Of a stretch of DNA of 64,000 bases, positions 49,164 to 61,150 are shown piece by piece. The stretch covers positions 43,020,986 through 43,084,985 of the forward strand of contig OZ022345.1 of assembly GCA_963989245.1 (NCBI GenBank), given 5' to 3'. Position 1 is the first letter of the stretch. Every line of letters begins with the position of its first letter. The notes under the pieces are model-generated. The model searched no databases. It saw only the letters and a list, made by a program, of their open reading frames with translations, and was not told the DNA's origin. Position numbers and translations under genes: made by a program. This DNA is from Nansenia antarctica (Eukaryota; Chordata; Actinopteri; Argentiniformes; Microstomatidae).

Positions 49164-49841
49164 GTATTTATCAATCTTACAGTATTTCTATAATGCAATG
49201 ATGTACTTACTGTATTGTATGTATGCACATGCTGTGGTTAGGATACAATTGCATCAGAGAAAGTGCTTTGATTAATTATGTTTGACATTACCATGCATGC
49301 ATAGTTATTCAGCAGGTACATTTCTATTAATCGAAGCGAAGTGAAAGGACAACATGTCACCTGTTACCGACACATTCTGATTGAGCTGAGAAATGCAATT
49401 GTGTAAACAAATAAAATTAAAATAAATAAAACGGACAAAAGTTTTAGGAAAAATAATTTGGAACAATCATTTGTATGGGATTTCAACTGTTTAGTCACCA
49501 TACTCAGGTGTTTAATTGACATGCAATCATGCAATTTAATGATTTCCATTTTACTAAACAACAAAGTAACAACAATCTATTAGAGACTAAAATCCTGACC
49601 TTATCAACCTCAGATCAATCAATACTGCATTATCAAATCTAATGATATTGAGTGAGATATTTCATATTATCATATAATACTCTAATCACTGTATCAGGCT
49701 ATATAACGAGTTTGCAATACATTTTATTCGGTTAGTTCACATATAAAGATAATGACACAGTGTAAACTATTGCTGCCTGGAATTATACCAAAAGAACGTC
49801 ACTAATCACTGTTATTCTCTCTGTGTTGACAGAGTTTCAAA

Positions 49842-50909
49842 ATGACCAAGTCCTACACAGAAGAAAACATGATGTCAGACCCTCAGGACTCTGCCAACTG
49901 GACCGACGACTGTCACGGATCCCAAGACGAACAAGACGCGGAGAAGAAAGACGCGAGGGAACGTGATGACATGCAGGGGGACATGGAGGACGACGACGAG
50001 GACGGTTTCAATAGACTGGAGGACGATGAGGATGAGGATGAGGAAGAGGAAGACGAGGGCGACGATCAAAAGCCTAAAAGACGTGGACCCAAAAAGAAGA
50101 AGATGACAAAAGCAAGGATCCAGAGGTTTAAGCAGAGGCGCCAGAAGGCGAATGCGCGCGAGAGAAACCGTATGCATGGGCTCAACGATGCGCTGGAGAG
50201 TTTGCGTAAAGTTGTGCCATGTTACTCCAAAACCCAGAAGCTGTCTAAAATAGAGACACTACGTCTAGCTAAGAATTACATATGGGCACTGTCAGAGATC
50301 CTCCGGTCGGGTAAGAGTCCTGACCTGATGTCATTTGTTCAGGCCCTATGTAAGGGACTGTCACAGCCCACTACTAATCTGGTGGCCGGCTGTCTGCAGC
50401 TGAACCCCAGAACTTTCCTCCCAGAAGAGACCCAGGAAATACACTCTCATATGCAACCGGCAAGTGCTCCCTTTGCCGCTCACCCCTACTCCTACCAGAC
50501 CCCCGGTCTTCCCAGCCCCCCGTACGGTTCAATGGACAGCTCACACATCTTTCACGTCAAGCCACACTCGTACGGGAGCGCGCTGGAGCCGTTCTTCGAG
50601 ACCCCGCTCACAGACTGCACTACCAGTCCGTCGTTTGACGGACCCTTAAGCCCACCACTGAGTGTGAACGGGAACTTTTCCTTCAAACACGAGCCTTCGT
50701 CAGAGTTCGAGAAGAACTACGCCTTTACCATGCACTACCAGGCTGCGGGTCTGGGGGGGCCGCAGGGGCACGCGCCCCCCCTTTACGCACCAAGCTCCGT
50801 CTCACAGCGCTGTGAGGTCCCCATGGACAACATCATGTCCTACGACGGGCACACTCACCACGAGAGAGTCATGAACGCCCAGCTTAACGCGATATTCCAC
50901 GATTCATGA
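49842..50909 (+). CDS. neurod1: Neurogenic differentiation factor 1 (bHLH transcription factor)
   Basis: 355 aa, complete and intronless within the coding region. Residues 1-78 are acidic; KRRGPKKKK (80-88) is the nuclear localisation signal. The bHLH spans about 99-155 with the basic stretch [12 protein letters not shown] and helix 2 [20 protein letters not shown]. The Neuro_bHLH transactivation region follows ([20 protein letters not shown] onward), and the protein ends NAIFHDS as in other NeuroD1. It forms E-protein heterodimers on E-boxes and drives neuronal and pancreatic endocrine differentiation. The start is fixed by the exon acceptor 9 nt upstream. The Glu/Asp run at 61-73 matches other fish. 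No defects are seen. NeuroD2/4/6 fit less well because the N-terminus (MTKSYTEE) is NeuroD1-like. Confidence 0.97.
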   Translation: MTKSYTEENMMSDPQDSANWTDDCHGSQDEQDAEKKDARERDDMQGDMEDDDEDGFNRLEDDEDEDEEEEDEGDDQKPKRRGPKKKKMTKARIQRFKQRRQKANARERNRMHGLNDALESLRKVVPCYSKTQKLSKIETLRLAKNYIWALSEILRSGKSPDLMSFVQALCKGLSQPTTNLVAGCLQLNPRTFLPEETQEIHSHMQPASAPFAAHPYSYQTPGLPSPPYGSMDSSHIFHVKPHSYGSALEPFFETPLTDCTTSPSFDGPLSPPLSVNGNFSFKHEPSSEFEKNYAFTMHYQAAGLGGPQGHAPPLYAPSSVSQRCEVPMDNIMSYDGHTHHERVMNAQLNAIFHDS

Positions 50910-51260
50910 ATACAATGATGAATGAACCTTCATCAGAGACTGATCAGCGTCACGGTACTCTCATATCACTGATGCGAAAGAGAAATTATTATTCGCTTGA
51001 TCCCTATGTATGTATTTATTGTTGTCACTGCCTTTAGGAGAAGTGAGAGTGTGTATGCATACCTCATTCACCTTCTGTATTGTATTATATAGCGCTTCTA
51101 CATTAGGGTCACATGTGGAAATAGTGGTGACCATACACAGAATGTGATGATTATCCATGTTACAAAATCACAAGCAATAATTTGGAAACTATGCAATTTT
51201 TAAACGAATACTGGGCCAATACAAATTAATAAAGATTTCTATATTTTTCAACCAACATTT
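50910..51260 (+). other. neurod1: neurod1 3' UTR with polyadenylation signal
   Basis: AT-rich sequence after the stop; AATAAA at 51228-51233 predicts cleavage near 51250. A second AATAAA at 52082-52087 could serve a longer form. Confidence 0.55.
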
Positions 51261-53740
51261 TGCAACTGATCTATCCCATACTGAATTATTTTGTTGTGAT
51301 TTTGTACAGAACTATGAATTACTTTTTTATAAAATCGAGTTCCTATTCTTCATTCCACGCAATTCCATGTTCACGTTTTATATGATAGAGCTATCTCCTG
51401 TTTATATGACACACGACAGCCCTTTTATTAATAATTAAATATATACCAGAAGGCAAGTGCTTAAACAAATCTGTTGCCTTAGCAATTATTTACAAAAAAG
51501 ATCATGCAAAGTTGCACAATATTGATAATTTCTCTCCCCCAAGACATTATGATTAAATAATATTATATCGTTGAGTGGGTGGACAATATTAGGCCTACTT
51601 TTAAAGTTGGCTGTGCAGTTCGTATTTGATGTAGCGGCTTGGTGAAACGCTTGACTATCACTTGAAATGCTCCTTGTGAGAAAAATACATTTTATTTCCA
51701 TTTAACAAAAGCCAAGATTGACCGTGTACCTTACTCCAATTGATCACACAATTCATCAGCGCAGCACAATTTATTTTAACATGCAGATAACCTTTCCAAA
51801 TTTTGCATGTGAGAATACAATTCATATAAGAGCTATATTTGCAGCGTGACGCAGGTACTTTTATGTGTAGCCTACTGTATTTAGTTTGTAAACATTATGA
51901 AAATGTTGGCTGCTGTTGTCAGGACGCAATAGGCACTGAATGCCATTGACCTACTCGTATGTTATGTTATCTTACATTTTGATTTTAAGGTTTAAACTCT
52001 TCCAATGTAATTCAAGTGTACATAATTCCGTTGAGATCTGTATCCGTGCGTGTCTCACGAGGCGCACTCTATTATGTGTAGAATAAAGTGAATGAATAGC
52101 CTACTATTTCCATCATTATTCTGTGGATCCATGGACAATGTCGAAAACACAATTTCCTGAAAGATAAACATGATTTTAGAAAATATTACATTTGGCAATT
52201 CTCAACAACACATGCATTTGTGTACTCTAATTTTAAGACATAATGTGAGTGAGAATGATCCAGCCTGTGTCGTCTATCGGTCTATCCAGATATAAAACGA
52301 CTCCCTTCAAATGTTCAGACCACCCAGGTAGATAGGCCTGCATCATAATCTTAACATGATATAGATATGAAGACATCTATTAGTGATTGACATTGTGTGT
52401 CAATCCCCCCCTCCTTGTATATTAATCAGGGCTGAAGGACAAAACGAGCGTTTTTCTGCCATGCCACGGATTGCTGTAGTCAGCCAGTCAGTCAGTCATG
52501 CCACCATCTTTTATGCAGACTGAGAGAGACACAGATGTTACTTCTGCAGGGGAGGTTTTAATTTATGAAAATGATCTTGTTTATGCATGAGCACTCACTG
52601 CATAACCCAATATATATATATTTTTTTTTTATCATAGGGGAAAACACGAGCGTGCCAACATCAATACGGTTGGCATATTATGCTGCTTTATTCCTGTTCA
52701 AGTTGAATAATAATTTGTGACGTTTTCAATATAAAACCATCGCCCAATAAACCAATGGAAGTATCGTTACAATATTGGACATATTGGAAGGATTTCTGGA
52801 AATACTGCGACAAAAAGAAAGATAAAAACCTCGTGGTCCACGAGAAAAGTTCCCAACTCATCTAAGTATAGCACACAAGTTGGGATAGGCCTAATAATGC
52901 AGGCAATGTTTGACATGTGGCCACATTTGTTTAGGCTATATGTGTCTACTCTACTCGAATTTAACAGTTGATCTAAACATTATTCTACACAGATTCTAAC
53001 CATTGTCTGGTAGCCCACAGCCATCATGGGCAACACAAGACACAACCGTTTCAATAACATGACCTAAAACGCCCTAGCATTGATCGGTGCGGTGGCATAG
53101 GGACCTTCAAGGAGGGGAGCGCTCCTCCGGCGCCACATTGGGAACTGTCCATGGTGCTGCTGCACGCGCATTCAGCGTATGTGTCATTGGGGCTATGGGC
53201 ATGTCTACACAGACTCATACTGTACAGTTGACTAATCTGGTATAAGCCTAGAAGTCTCACAATGTCGTGACGTTAGAATTATAAGGTTCTATCTCCATTT
53301 TTGTCAAAATTGAGTTTTTTACATAATCTGATCCATTAGGTGTTTATTAATGCCTGTGTGGTGTTATTTTTAAAATGCTGACATTTTTGAGTTAGTAATT
53401 CATAAAATACAAAGGTTCCATCTCACAGAACATAATGGAATGTAACAACTTTGACGCTCAATATCTCTGAACTACCCTAAACGGAGATTAGAACCTTATA
53501 ATTCTAAGCTCACGATGTGTCAAACAAAAAAGAAACAGGTTCAGGAGTTTTATATCATCACATAGCATTCTTGCAACTATGCTCCATATTTCAGGTTACC
53601 TTCAAAAACGTTGCTTTGATTTACTAACTATACGATTCACATAGCCTGGCAAAGTAATATGTTGATATAAATCCCTATCCATAAACTGCGGGTGAGCGAC
53701 TTGATAGGCTAAAGTAAGTAAGAAACGAACGGACAGCAGG
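51261..53740. other. neurod1-cerkl intergenic region
   Basis: AT-rich, with no gene seen. It contains one MITE (53273-53507). Confidence 0.45.
53273..53507. mobile_element. MITE with inverted ends TTAGAATTATAAGGTTCTA
   Basis: The left TTAGAATTATAAGGTTCT and right AGAACCTTATAATTCTAA are exact inverted repeats about 235 bp apart, and TA could be the target duplication (Tc1/mariner-type). The interior is related to 4588-4715. Confidence 0.75.
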
Positions 53741-53956
53741 TGGGCGCGTGTCCGGTAGAATGGACACTCCACGGGGGCGCGCAGCGCGTCGTCGGGGAAG
53801 TTCCATTGAAGGACAGGAAACCTTTACAGTCGCGGGAACGCGCCAAGACACCGGGTAAATAATCTACATGGCACCACCATTGCGGAAATACGACTTTAAC
53901 CGTTAACGGTTAAATAGGCGAAATAACGTTTGATTCCCATTGAAAAAAATCGATGA
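53740..53956 (+). promoter_or_regulatory. cerkl: cerkl promoter / 5' UTR region
   Basis: A CpG-rich segment (GGGGGCGCGCAGCGCGTCGT) gives way to an 18-bp perfect palindrome, TTAACCGTTAACGGTTAA (53896-53913), with Myb-type AACNG cores on both strands. The coding start follows 43 nt later. No TATA box is seen. Confidence 0.45.
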
Positions 53957-54071
53957 ATGTCCTTAAATAACGCTATGTCTGATAGTCAGGAGGAGTTAAA
54001 CGAGACGCAACCGGTGCTTCCTGTGAGTGCCCTGGCCAATCGAGGGAAGAAGAAACAAAAGAAGAAAAAGC

Positions 54072-54106
<35 letters not shown>

Positions 54107-54287
54107 CGCTCCGTATCAGCTCCACGGCTTTGCACCGAGGAGGACACTCCAGAGAACATGTGCATTGACTTTGACACGAGCGAGCCGATAGTGACAGGGA
54201 TCTTTCAAATAGGGAAAAAGAGCCACGACGTTATTCTGACTCCGGTCAGGTTGACATGGACCCCCATTCAGCCAGAGACCCCTACAG
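53957..54287 (+). CDS. cerkl: Ceramide kinase-like protein, exon 1 (partial)
   Basis: 331 nt of coding sequence to a donor, CTACAG|GTGAGC. After a variable N-terminus with KKKQKKKK and a run of 12 glutamines comes VTGIFQIGKKSHDVILTPV then RLTWTPIQPETPTG. This aligns with human CERKL exon 1 ([27 protein letters not shown]), the start of its PH-like region. CERKL resembles ceramide kinase but lacks demonstrated ceramide kinase activity; it protects photoreceptors, and human mutations cause retinal dystrophy. The lipid-kinase exons lie right of the window. The start could be the ATG at 53957 or the next in-frame ATG at 53975. A six-codon out-of-frame ATG frame (53953-53970) overlaps the first. 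Confidence 0.88.
54071..54107. repeat. cerkl: (CAA)n coding trinucleotide repeat in cerkl
   Basis: Twelve consecutive CAA codons encode polyglutamine within exon 1, directly after a lysine-rich stretch. Confidence 0.95.
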
Positions 54288-55285
54288 GTGAGCCGCACAG
54301 CGTTGTTTCCCTGTTTCCATGACAATTGATGACGAGATCTTGTTTTTTATTCCCCCTTCAGTGCGGCAGCTGCCCAGGGTGCATTCGTAAAAACGCTCTG
54401 GAAATCTGATCAGCACTCTCTTGGGACAATTACGTGGTCCCTTTGTGACGTTGAACCCAGTGTGGGTTCTCAGAGCGAATTTATGAACGCACCCGTTGAG
54501 TCATGACATTTCCCCGGTAAATTAGAGTTTAGCCTATTATCTATTTAGTATAACCGACTCATTTGAGGCCTAAAGGTGTGTTTAGAAAATAAAGGGTGCA
54601 TCACTCATGCGTAACGATGACGTAACCTCCTTGGCCTTTAAAGTCAGATGCCCAGTCAAAGCTTTATTCGGATTAGAAGAAAACTCAACTAACTCTAAAG
54701 AGAAATGTATGTATAAAATAATAAAAATGTCTCACAACATAATTGTTCCCATAAAACAACAACAAACACTATAGGACACAACATACACAAACATAAAATG
54801 AACCTGAGGCCGGCAATCAAGTCAACTTGGCCTGAACAAGAAATCAGTTCTGCCAAATGTAAAGTGAAAGAGGAGCAAAGTGTTGTCTCGAGCCATCCAG
54901 CTAATATGGTATGTCTGGAAATAATGGATCCAGCTTTTGAGAACCTCTAGAAGGGATACATTTATCTTCCAGGGAGGGTCTTGTACAAACAGACACCTCT
55001 ACCAACAAATCCCAAGTTTGGGTCAGTGGGGAAGTTGAAGGTGGAAGTGGAGTTCTCTATCATTCAAAACAAATCTTTCTAGCTAATGCAGAGAGCTTAC
55101 ATCGACAAGCCTCTAGACGGGAACGACTGATTTTGTGTCTGGGAGAGGTTGACTTTAGATTCAGAAGACAAATAGCGACGGGCGGATTTCCTCAAAAGGT
55201 GGGATCCTCTGTGGCTCAGTGTTTTTCTGTGGCTCAGTCGGTAGAGCATGGTGCTAACAACACTTAGGTTGTGGGTTCAATTCCT

Positions 55286-58200
55286 TACTTACTTACTTAC
55301 GCCTATCGCTCCTTTTGGAGGAGCATAGGCCGTCGACAACAGTTCGCCAGGGTCCTCTGTCCTGTGCTTTGCTTTCCAGCTGTTTCCATGTTAGTCCACT
55401 CTGTGTGATGTCTGTCTCCAAGTCCCTGCGCCAGGTGTTCTTGGGCCGGCCTCTCTTCCTTTTGCCTTGGGGGTTCCATCTAAGGGCCTGTCTGGTGGTG
55501 CTGGTGTTTGGTTTGCGTAGTGTGTGGCCGATCCATCCCCACCTTCTTCTCTTGATTTGTTCTTCCACTGGTTGTTCGCCCGTTCTCTGCCAGAGATCGT
55601 TGTTACTGATGGTATCTGGCCAGTGGATGTTCAGGATCCGCCTCAGGCATCTGTTGATGAATGACTGCACTCTAGTCATTGTGATCTTGGTTGTCCTCCA
55701 CGTCTCTGATCCGTATAGGAGTACTGGCTTGATGTTGGATTTGAAGAGTCTGATCTTTGTCCGCTGACTGATTACCTTGGAGCTCCAGATGTTCTTTAGT
55801 TGGATGTATGAGGCCCTTGCCTTGCTGATTCTTGCTCTGACATCTGCCTCCGTGCCACCCTTCTTGTCTATGATGCTACCTAGGTAGGTGAAGGATTCTA
55901 CTTCCTCGAGTGCTGTTCCCTCCAGGTTTACTGGGTCTTCGTTGTTTGTGTTGATCTTCAGGATTTTGGTCTTTGCTTGGTGGATGTTGAGGCCTAGTTG
56001 TGTTGAGGTGTCTGCCAGTATGTTTGTCTTCTCCTGCATCTGTTGTCGACTGTGGGATAGTAGGGCAAGGTCGTCTGCGAAGTCTAGGTCGTCCAGTTGT
56101 GTTGAGAGTGTCCACTGGATCCCGTTTCTCCTCTGTGCCGTTGTGGTCTTCAATATCCAGTCAATGGCCAGGAGGAAGAGGAAGGGGGACAGTATACCGC
56201 CTTGCCTTACTCCGGTCTTCACTTGGAAGCTTCGTGTGAGCTGCCCGCTGTGTATGACTCTGCAGGTCATTCCTTCATAGGAGTTCCTCATGATGTTGAC
56301 AAGCTTTTCTGGTATGCCGTAGTGTCGAAGCAATTTCCAGAGGGTGTTTCTGTGGAGACTGTCAAATGCCTTCTCGTAGTCTACAAAGTTGATGTATAAT
56401 GGAGAGTTCCATTCCAATGATTGCTCAACTATGATTCGGAGGGTTGCAATCTGGTCTACACATGATCTATTGGGTCGGAAGCCTGCCTGCTGGTCTCTTA
56501 GCTGCGGATCCACCACTTTCTTTATTCGCTCGAGGAGGATTCTGTTGAAGATTTTTCCTGGCACTGATAAAAGCATGATTCCTCTGTAGTTGTGGCATTG
56601 GCTGAGGTCTCCTTTCTTAGGTATTTTGACCAAGTAGCCTTCTTTCCAGTCTGTTGGCCCTTCCTCTTCCTCCCATATCTTCTCGAACAGGGGGTGTAGC
56701 ATCTCTACCGAGGTGTCTATGTCTGCCTTCAGTGCCTCGGCAGGGATGTTGTCTGGTCCTGCTGCCTTACTATTCTTTAGTTGTGCAATGGCCTGTTGGA
56801 TTTCCTGCTTGCTGGGCTTTCCACAGTTGATGACTAAGTCAGTCTCCGCAGGTTGAATGTCCGGGGGGTTATGTGGTGTCGGTCTATTCAGGAGTTCTTC
56901 AAAATACTCTGCCCATCCCTCTTGCTGTTGGTCCAGTCTTGTGATGGTCTTTCCTTCCTTGTTTTTGATTGGTCGTTCTGGTCTGCTGAACTTTCCGGAC
57001 AGTTTCTTGGTGGTGTCATACAGTTCCTTCATGTTTCCTTTTGCTGCTGCCTCTTCTGCTTCTTTAGCCAGGTTGTCGATGTAGTTTCGCTTGTCCTTCT
57101 TGGCATTTCTTTTGACCTTTCTGTTTGCCTCAGTGTACTCTCTTTGGGCTTTTGCCTTGGTTGCCCTTGTTCGGCTGTTGTTAACGTCTGTCTTTTTCTG
57201 TCTCCTTTCTTCTATGTTGCGTAGTGTTTCTGCTGATATCCACTCTTTATGGTTTCTCTTCTTTATTCCAATCACTTCCTTACATGTTGTTATGAGGGTT
57301 TCCCTTATCCTTTCCCATTGGTCTTGCTGGTCTCCTTCGTCACTGCTTAGATCTTGCAAGGCTTGATATCTGTTCTTCAGCTTCAGTGTGAACACTTCTC
57401 TTGTCTGTGTGTCTTTTAAGAGGTGGACATTGAATTTCTGTTTCTTTGATGTTGTTTCCATCCAGTGCTTCTTCAGTTTCAACTTGAGCATAGCGCTTAG
57501 TAGGTGGTGGTCTGATGCTATGTCTGCTCCTCGCCTTACTCGCAGGTCCTGTAGTGATCTCCTGAACTTGCTGGTTATGCAGAAGTGGTCTATCTGGTTC
57601 TCGGTCACTCCATCCGGTGATACCCAGGTTGCCTTGTGGATCCTCTTATGTGGGAAGACGCTTCCTCCGATAACCAGGTTGTTCAGGGCACAGGTGTCCA
57701 CAAATCTCTCTCCATTCTCATTCATTTCTCCTAGGCCATGCTTTCCCATCACTTTTTCGAAGCCTGTGTTGTCTCTGCCAATCTTTGCATTGAAGTCCCC
57801 CATGAGAATGTTGATGTCTTTTCCTTTTTGTTGATCCAGGATGCTCTGCAGTCTGTTGTAGAACTCATCCTTTTTTCCATCGTCACTGTCATTGGTTGGT
57901 GCATAGCATTGTATCACGTTCAACTTGATTTTCCTTTTCTTGGTTCTGAAGGTGGCTGTTATAATTCTTGATCCATGTGCCTCCCATCCAATCAGTGCTT
58001 TCTTTGCTGTTGTTGATAGCAAAAGGCCAACCCCCTCAGTGTGAGGGGCTTTGTCTTCTTCGTGCCCAGAGTAGAGTAGCAGCTCTCCTGTCTGCAGTCT
58101 TTGTTGTCCAGATTGTGTCCATCGTGACTCACTAATTCCTAAAAGATCTAGTTTGTACCTCTTCATTTCTGCTGCTACTTGTATGGTTTTTCCGGTCTCA

Positions 58201-58331
58201 TACAAGGTCCTGACGTTCCATGTTCCAATTCGTATGTCTCTGGTTGACAGAAGGGGTTTCGGCTCTGTGACTTCTGTGACTTGACAGCTTTCATCACACA
58301 GCGTCATATTTCCTCTCATTGAGGATCCTTC
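55286..58331 (-). mobile_element. LINE (RTE-like, endonuclease plus reverse transcriptase), coding-intact copy
   Basis: The element lies between exact 10-bp target duplications TTCAATTCCT (55276-55285 and 58332-58341). On its own strand it ends in GTAA repeats (plus-strand TTACTTACTTAC), a simple-repeat tail as in RTE-type LINEs. The 5' side is only about 12 nt before the first element ATG, so it is either slightly truncated or has a minimal 5' UTR. Confidence 0.88.
55293..58319 (-). CDS. LINE endonuclease/reverse transcriptase ORF
   Basis: 1008 codons from the element's own ATG (58319) without a stop or frameshift. The apurinic-type endonuclease is at about residues 30-275: [27 protein letters not shown]. 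The reverse transcriptase is at about 560-830: [11 protein letters not shown] near 643, [16 protein letters not shown], and FADD near 747-750 as the catalytic pair. The C-terminal part has [14 protein letters not shown] and [13 protein letters not shown], a conserved tail domain (DUF6451-like). The open frame extends 45 codons further upstream to 58454, but that part is SINE sequence and not native. I place it near the RTE group by its layout and tail; the clade needs a tree. Confidence 0.9.
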   Translation of the reverse strand: MRGNMTLCDESCQVTEVTEPKPLLSTRDIRIGTWNVRTLYETGKTIQVAAEMKRYKLDLLGISESRWTQSGQQRLQTGELLLYSGHEEDKAPHTEGVGLLLSTTAKKALIGWEAHGSRIITATFRTKKRKIKLNVIQCYAPTNDSDDGKKDEFYNRLQSILDQQKGKDINILMGDFNAKIGRDNTGFEKVMGKHGLGEMNENGERFVDTCALNNLVIGGSVFPHKRIHKATWVSPDGVTENQIDHFCITSKFRRSLQDLRVRRGADIASDHHLLSAMLKLKLKKHWMETTSKKQKFNVHLLKDTQTREVFTLKLKNRYQALQDLSSDEGDQQDQWERIRETLITTCKEVIGIKKRNHKEWISAETLRNIEERRQKKTDVNNSRTRATKAKAQREYTEANRKVKRNAKKDKRNYIDNLAKEAEEAAAKGNMKELYDTTKKLSGKFSRPERPIKNKEGKTITRLDQQQEGWAEYFEELLNRPTPHNPPDIQPAETDLVINCGKPSKQEIQQAIAQLKNSKAAGPDNIPAEALKADIDTSVEMLHPLFEKIWEEEEGPTDWKEGYLVKIPKKGDLSQCHNYRGIMLLSVPGKIFNRILLERIKKVVDPQLRDQQAGFRPNRSCVDQIATLRIIVEQSLEWNSPLYINFVDYEKAFDSLHRNTLWKLLRHYGIPEKLVNIMRNSYEGMTCRVIHSGQLTRSFQVKTGVRQGGILSPFLFLLAIDWILKTTTAQRRNGIQWTLSTQLDDLDFADDLALLSHSRQQMQEKTNILADTSTQLGLNIHQAKTKILKINTNNEDPVNLEGTALEEVESFTYLGSIIDKKGGTEADVRARISKARASYIQLKNIWSSKVISQRTKIRLFKSNIKPVLLYGSETWRTTKITMTRVQSFINRCLRRILNIHWPDTISNNDLWQRTGEQPVEEQIKRRRWGWIGHTLRKPNTSTTRQALRWNPQGKRKRGRPKNTWRRDLETDITQSGLTWKQLESKAQDRGPWRTVVDGLCSSKRSDRRK

Positions 58332-61150
58332 TTCAATTCCTGCTGGGACCATATATACTGAAAAATGTATGCACTCATTGCAATGTAAGTCGCTTTGGAT
58401 AAAAGCGTCAACGGGACTTATGCAATTTGTGGGACGCAACAAGTGTGACCCCACAAGGCTAAGCGCTTGTCTATACTTAAATCACTTAAATCAGACTCCT
58501 GTTCTCAGAATATGATGATCAGATCACAATCCCAGTCACAATCCCAGTATGTGTACGTCCACATCTGGTATTAAAAATACAATTTAGAAACTTATGAGAG
58601 TCCTGAGATGGAAGCTGGAAGCTCATGGAAGTGTTTAGCGCAAGGTGCTGTAGAGCCCTGCTGTCCCAGTACTTCTCACAGTCTGGGAGCTGGGCATTGT
58701 GGGAAGCACTTCTCATGACCGGTCATGAATGTTTTCTTGACACGTGTGTACCATGTGAATCAGCCCTATGAGCTGCGGTGTGTAGACTGCGGTAGGATAT
58801 AAATCATTATTGTATTAGTGAGATCGATTGATTGCATCTAATAATACTACGTTCAGTTCATCGCTGTGTTATGCGGTGGTGATTCAAAGAGAATTCATCA
58901 GGAGTTTTTATTGAGGATTTCAATAGCCATCATGTTGTCATCGCATGATTTTCAAGCAGTCAGGATCTTTGTTGAACGAGATCATCCTGTTTGAATGAAG
59001 AAAGTCGGATTAAGTGTAGACAAGACCAAAGGGCAGTAGTCGTTCATGTGTTATTAAAAAAAAATATTTCATTCGTTATTCGTGTTGTTTTTGCAAGGGG
59101 GGCAGAGAATACCCCTTTGAGGGCTATGAAAGATAATGCAACAACATAAATGAAGTGCATTCTCAATGATTTCTCCCTGCACAGCCTAACCTACAAAGCA
59201 GGCCTTTGAATGTGCCTCCCATTTAGTTTGGCATCATTGCAAAAATCCCCTTCATGGATTGCTGTTAGACAAAGCCTCCCTTTGCCATTAGAACTTTTGA
59301 GCATTGATGCTCAATAGGTTGTTCATAAGTAGGCTAAACATTCAAACTCTTATTAACTCTGTTTCATATGAGTGGGCTGCATGAAATAGACTTTGTTTAG
59401 GATATTCTTCTCACTATTGGGTGTTCCTGATTGGTTAGATGGAGACGATAAACCCGGTAAACAGATGAATAAAAAGAGAAAGTTCCATGGTGCCAGGTCG
59501 TCGTATGGAACAGCTGGGGTGGTAATAGACCCTGGCCCACTGTTGTGACCACCTAAAGTAGGGCATCTGGCAGCCTTGTGGACAGTTAGCAAATGTCCAA
59601 GTAAATGATACTCAAATATGACCATCTGCATCCTCACAGTTCACACAGAGGGATACAGATGACATAATGTGGTCATCCTGGGGAGGTCTTCTACTCACTT
59701 ACAATGGCGGGAAGGGGAGGAGGGGGGGGCGAGGGGGAGCACATGAATCAAGCTAGTTGAACAAATGTATTCCACACATTTCAAGGATTACAATTGGACT
59801 CAAATTTGTTGATTTGCGTTGTATGGGGTATTACCTCATAATGATGATGATGCGATATATTGTTTCATGATTGCTGTTTTAGATTGAAGTAGGGTCGGTA
59901 ATTCTTTACATAAATGTGCCCCTGTACTTGTGTAACAGTGCTGTAATTCCTTTTGCGACAAAACAGTATTGATATGTTGTTCCATATTGATTTAGTAATG
60001 GCTTTGTATTGGCATAATGGACTTGACTGTCCTTTTCCGATCAGGAAACTGAAACACTATGAAAAAACCCAAATTAAAACACATGAAACATGTTACAGGG
60101 TCTGAGCTGTAATGTTTTCATATTGTTGTTGTTGTTGTTGTTTGGGATGGTATAGACTAGGCTATATCCCTCAAAATATCGCTCAGTGCAAGGTTAAATT
60201 TGCTTAGGCTTTGGAAACAGTACTTTTTTGTTGTGTGTTATGGGTGATCCAAGCTAATGTTATTAAGCCAGCACTCTCATTACACAGAACGCATCCTTCT
60301 AATAACCCCCTATGGCCTTTACCAAATGCTCTCACAAAACTGCCAAAAATCCACATGGAAGTGCTGATTGGTTGGGGCGCTCCATTTGAGGGGTGTGTAA
60401 TTCTGCTCTGCCCGGGGATAGCAGCTATATAGTAACTAAGGCCCTTCATAACCATGTGAAATATGACCCACAGTGTTTTCCACATGCCAAACCCAATGTT
60501 CAGAAGTATGCAGTATTAGGTAGGCTAAATATGGATTCTGGTTGAATAAGGATCAGAATGACCACAATTTGCATTACAGAGTTGTACATCATTTTAGAGA
60601 ATATGATATAGAAATATGGTATGAAAGTTATTTCTAATAGAGAATTTATTCCAGTAGCTGTGATATTTCGAATTCCTTTGCTTATTTTTTGGAAACCCTG
60701 ATGTCACTGAGCGGCATCATACTATCTCCCTCCATTATACCACCAATATCCAGATCTAGCTAATGTTTGGCCAAAGGGTCCTATACAGGAGCTTGACCTA
60801 ATGACATGGCTACTGTTGCCCTGAACTTGGCTACAGTTTTTGCCCCTCAGGTCAGTATCTCAATGTAGTGAGAGTTGGATGGTGTTAAGCTCCCACCTCC
60901 AAACCATGGAGAGCAGACTCTGGGCTGGGAGTAGCTACAGCCTGAGGGATAGTACTGTAGAAAGGCTCTATCGTTGTCACAAAGCCACAGGCTACAGCAG
61001 AAGCACAATATTATATTCAACTCTCCAATTTCATTACTCAAATCTATCTTTTCTGGAGGTGGGTGCCTCAGGTTTAGACCTACTGTAAGAGAGTGGTGCA
61101 ACAAGAATGTGAAGAGAGTTAAAGAGAGATGGTTTTGAAAATATATTTCA

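Larger units (their letters stand above)
55205..58420 (+). mobile_element. tRNA-derived SINE split by a LINE insertion
   Basis: Left part: A box GTGGCTCAGTCGGTAGAGCA and B box GGGTTCAATTCC (to 55285). Right part: CCATATATACTGAAAAATGT, then the tail TGTAAGTCGCTTTGGATAAA and AGCGTC (58342-58420), common to salmonid and other fish SINEs. The two halves rejoin perfectly when the LINE is removed. Confidence 0.85.

Noticed and set aside
55205..55285. tRNA gene
   Set aside because: A and B boxes are present but no cloverleaf or acceptor stem. Together with the tail at 58342-58420 it is a SINE.
55315..57834. Plus-strand frames of 66-150 codons opposite the LINE
   Set aside because: They are antisense shadows of the intact LINE reverse transcriptase gene.
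57388..57834. Membrane-protein-like plus-strand frame
   Set aside because: The hydrophobic look is a by-product of the antisense strand of the endonuclease domain.
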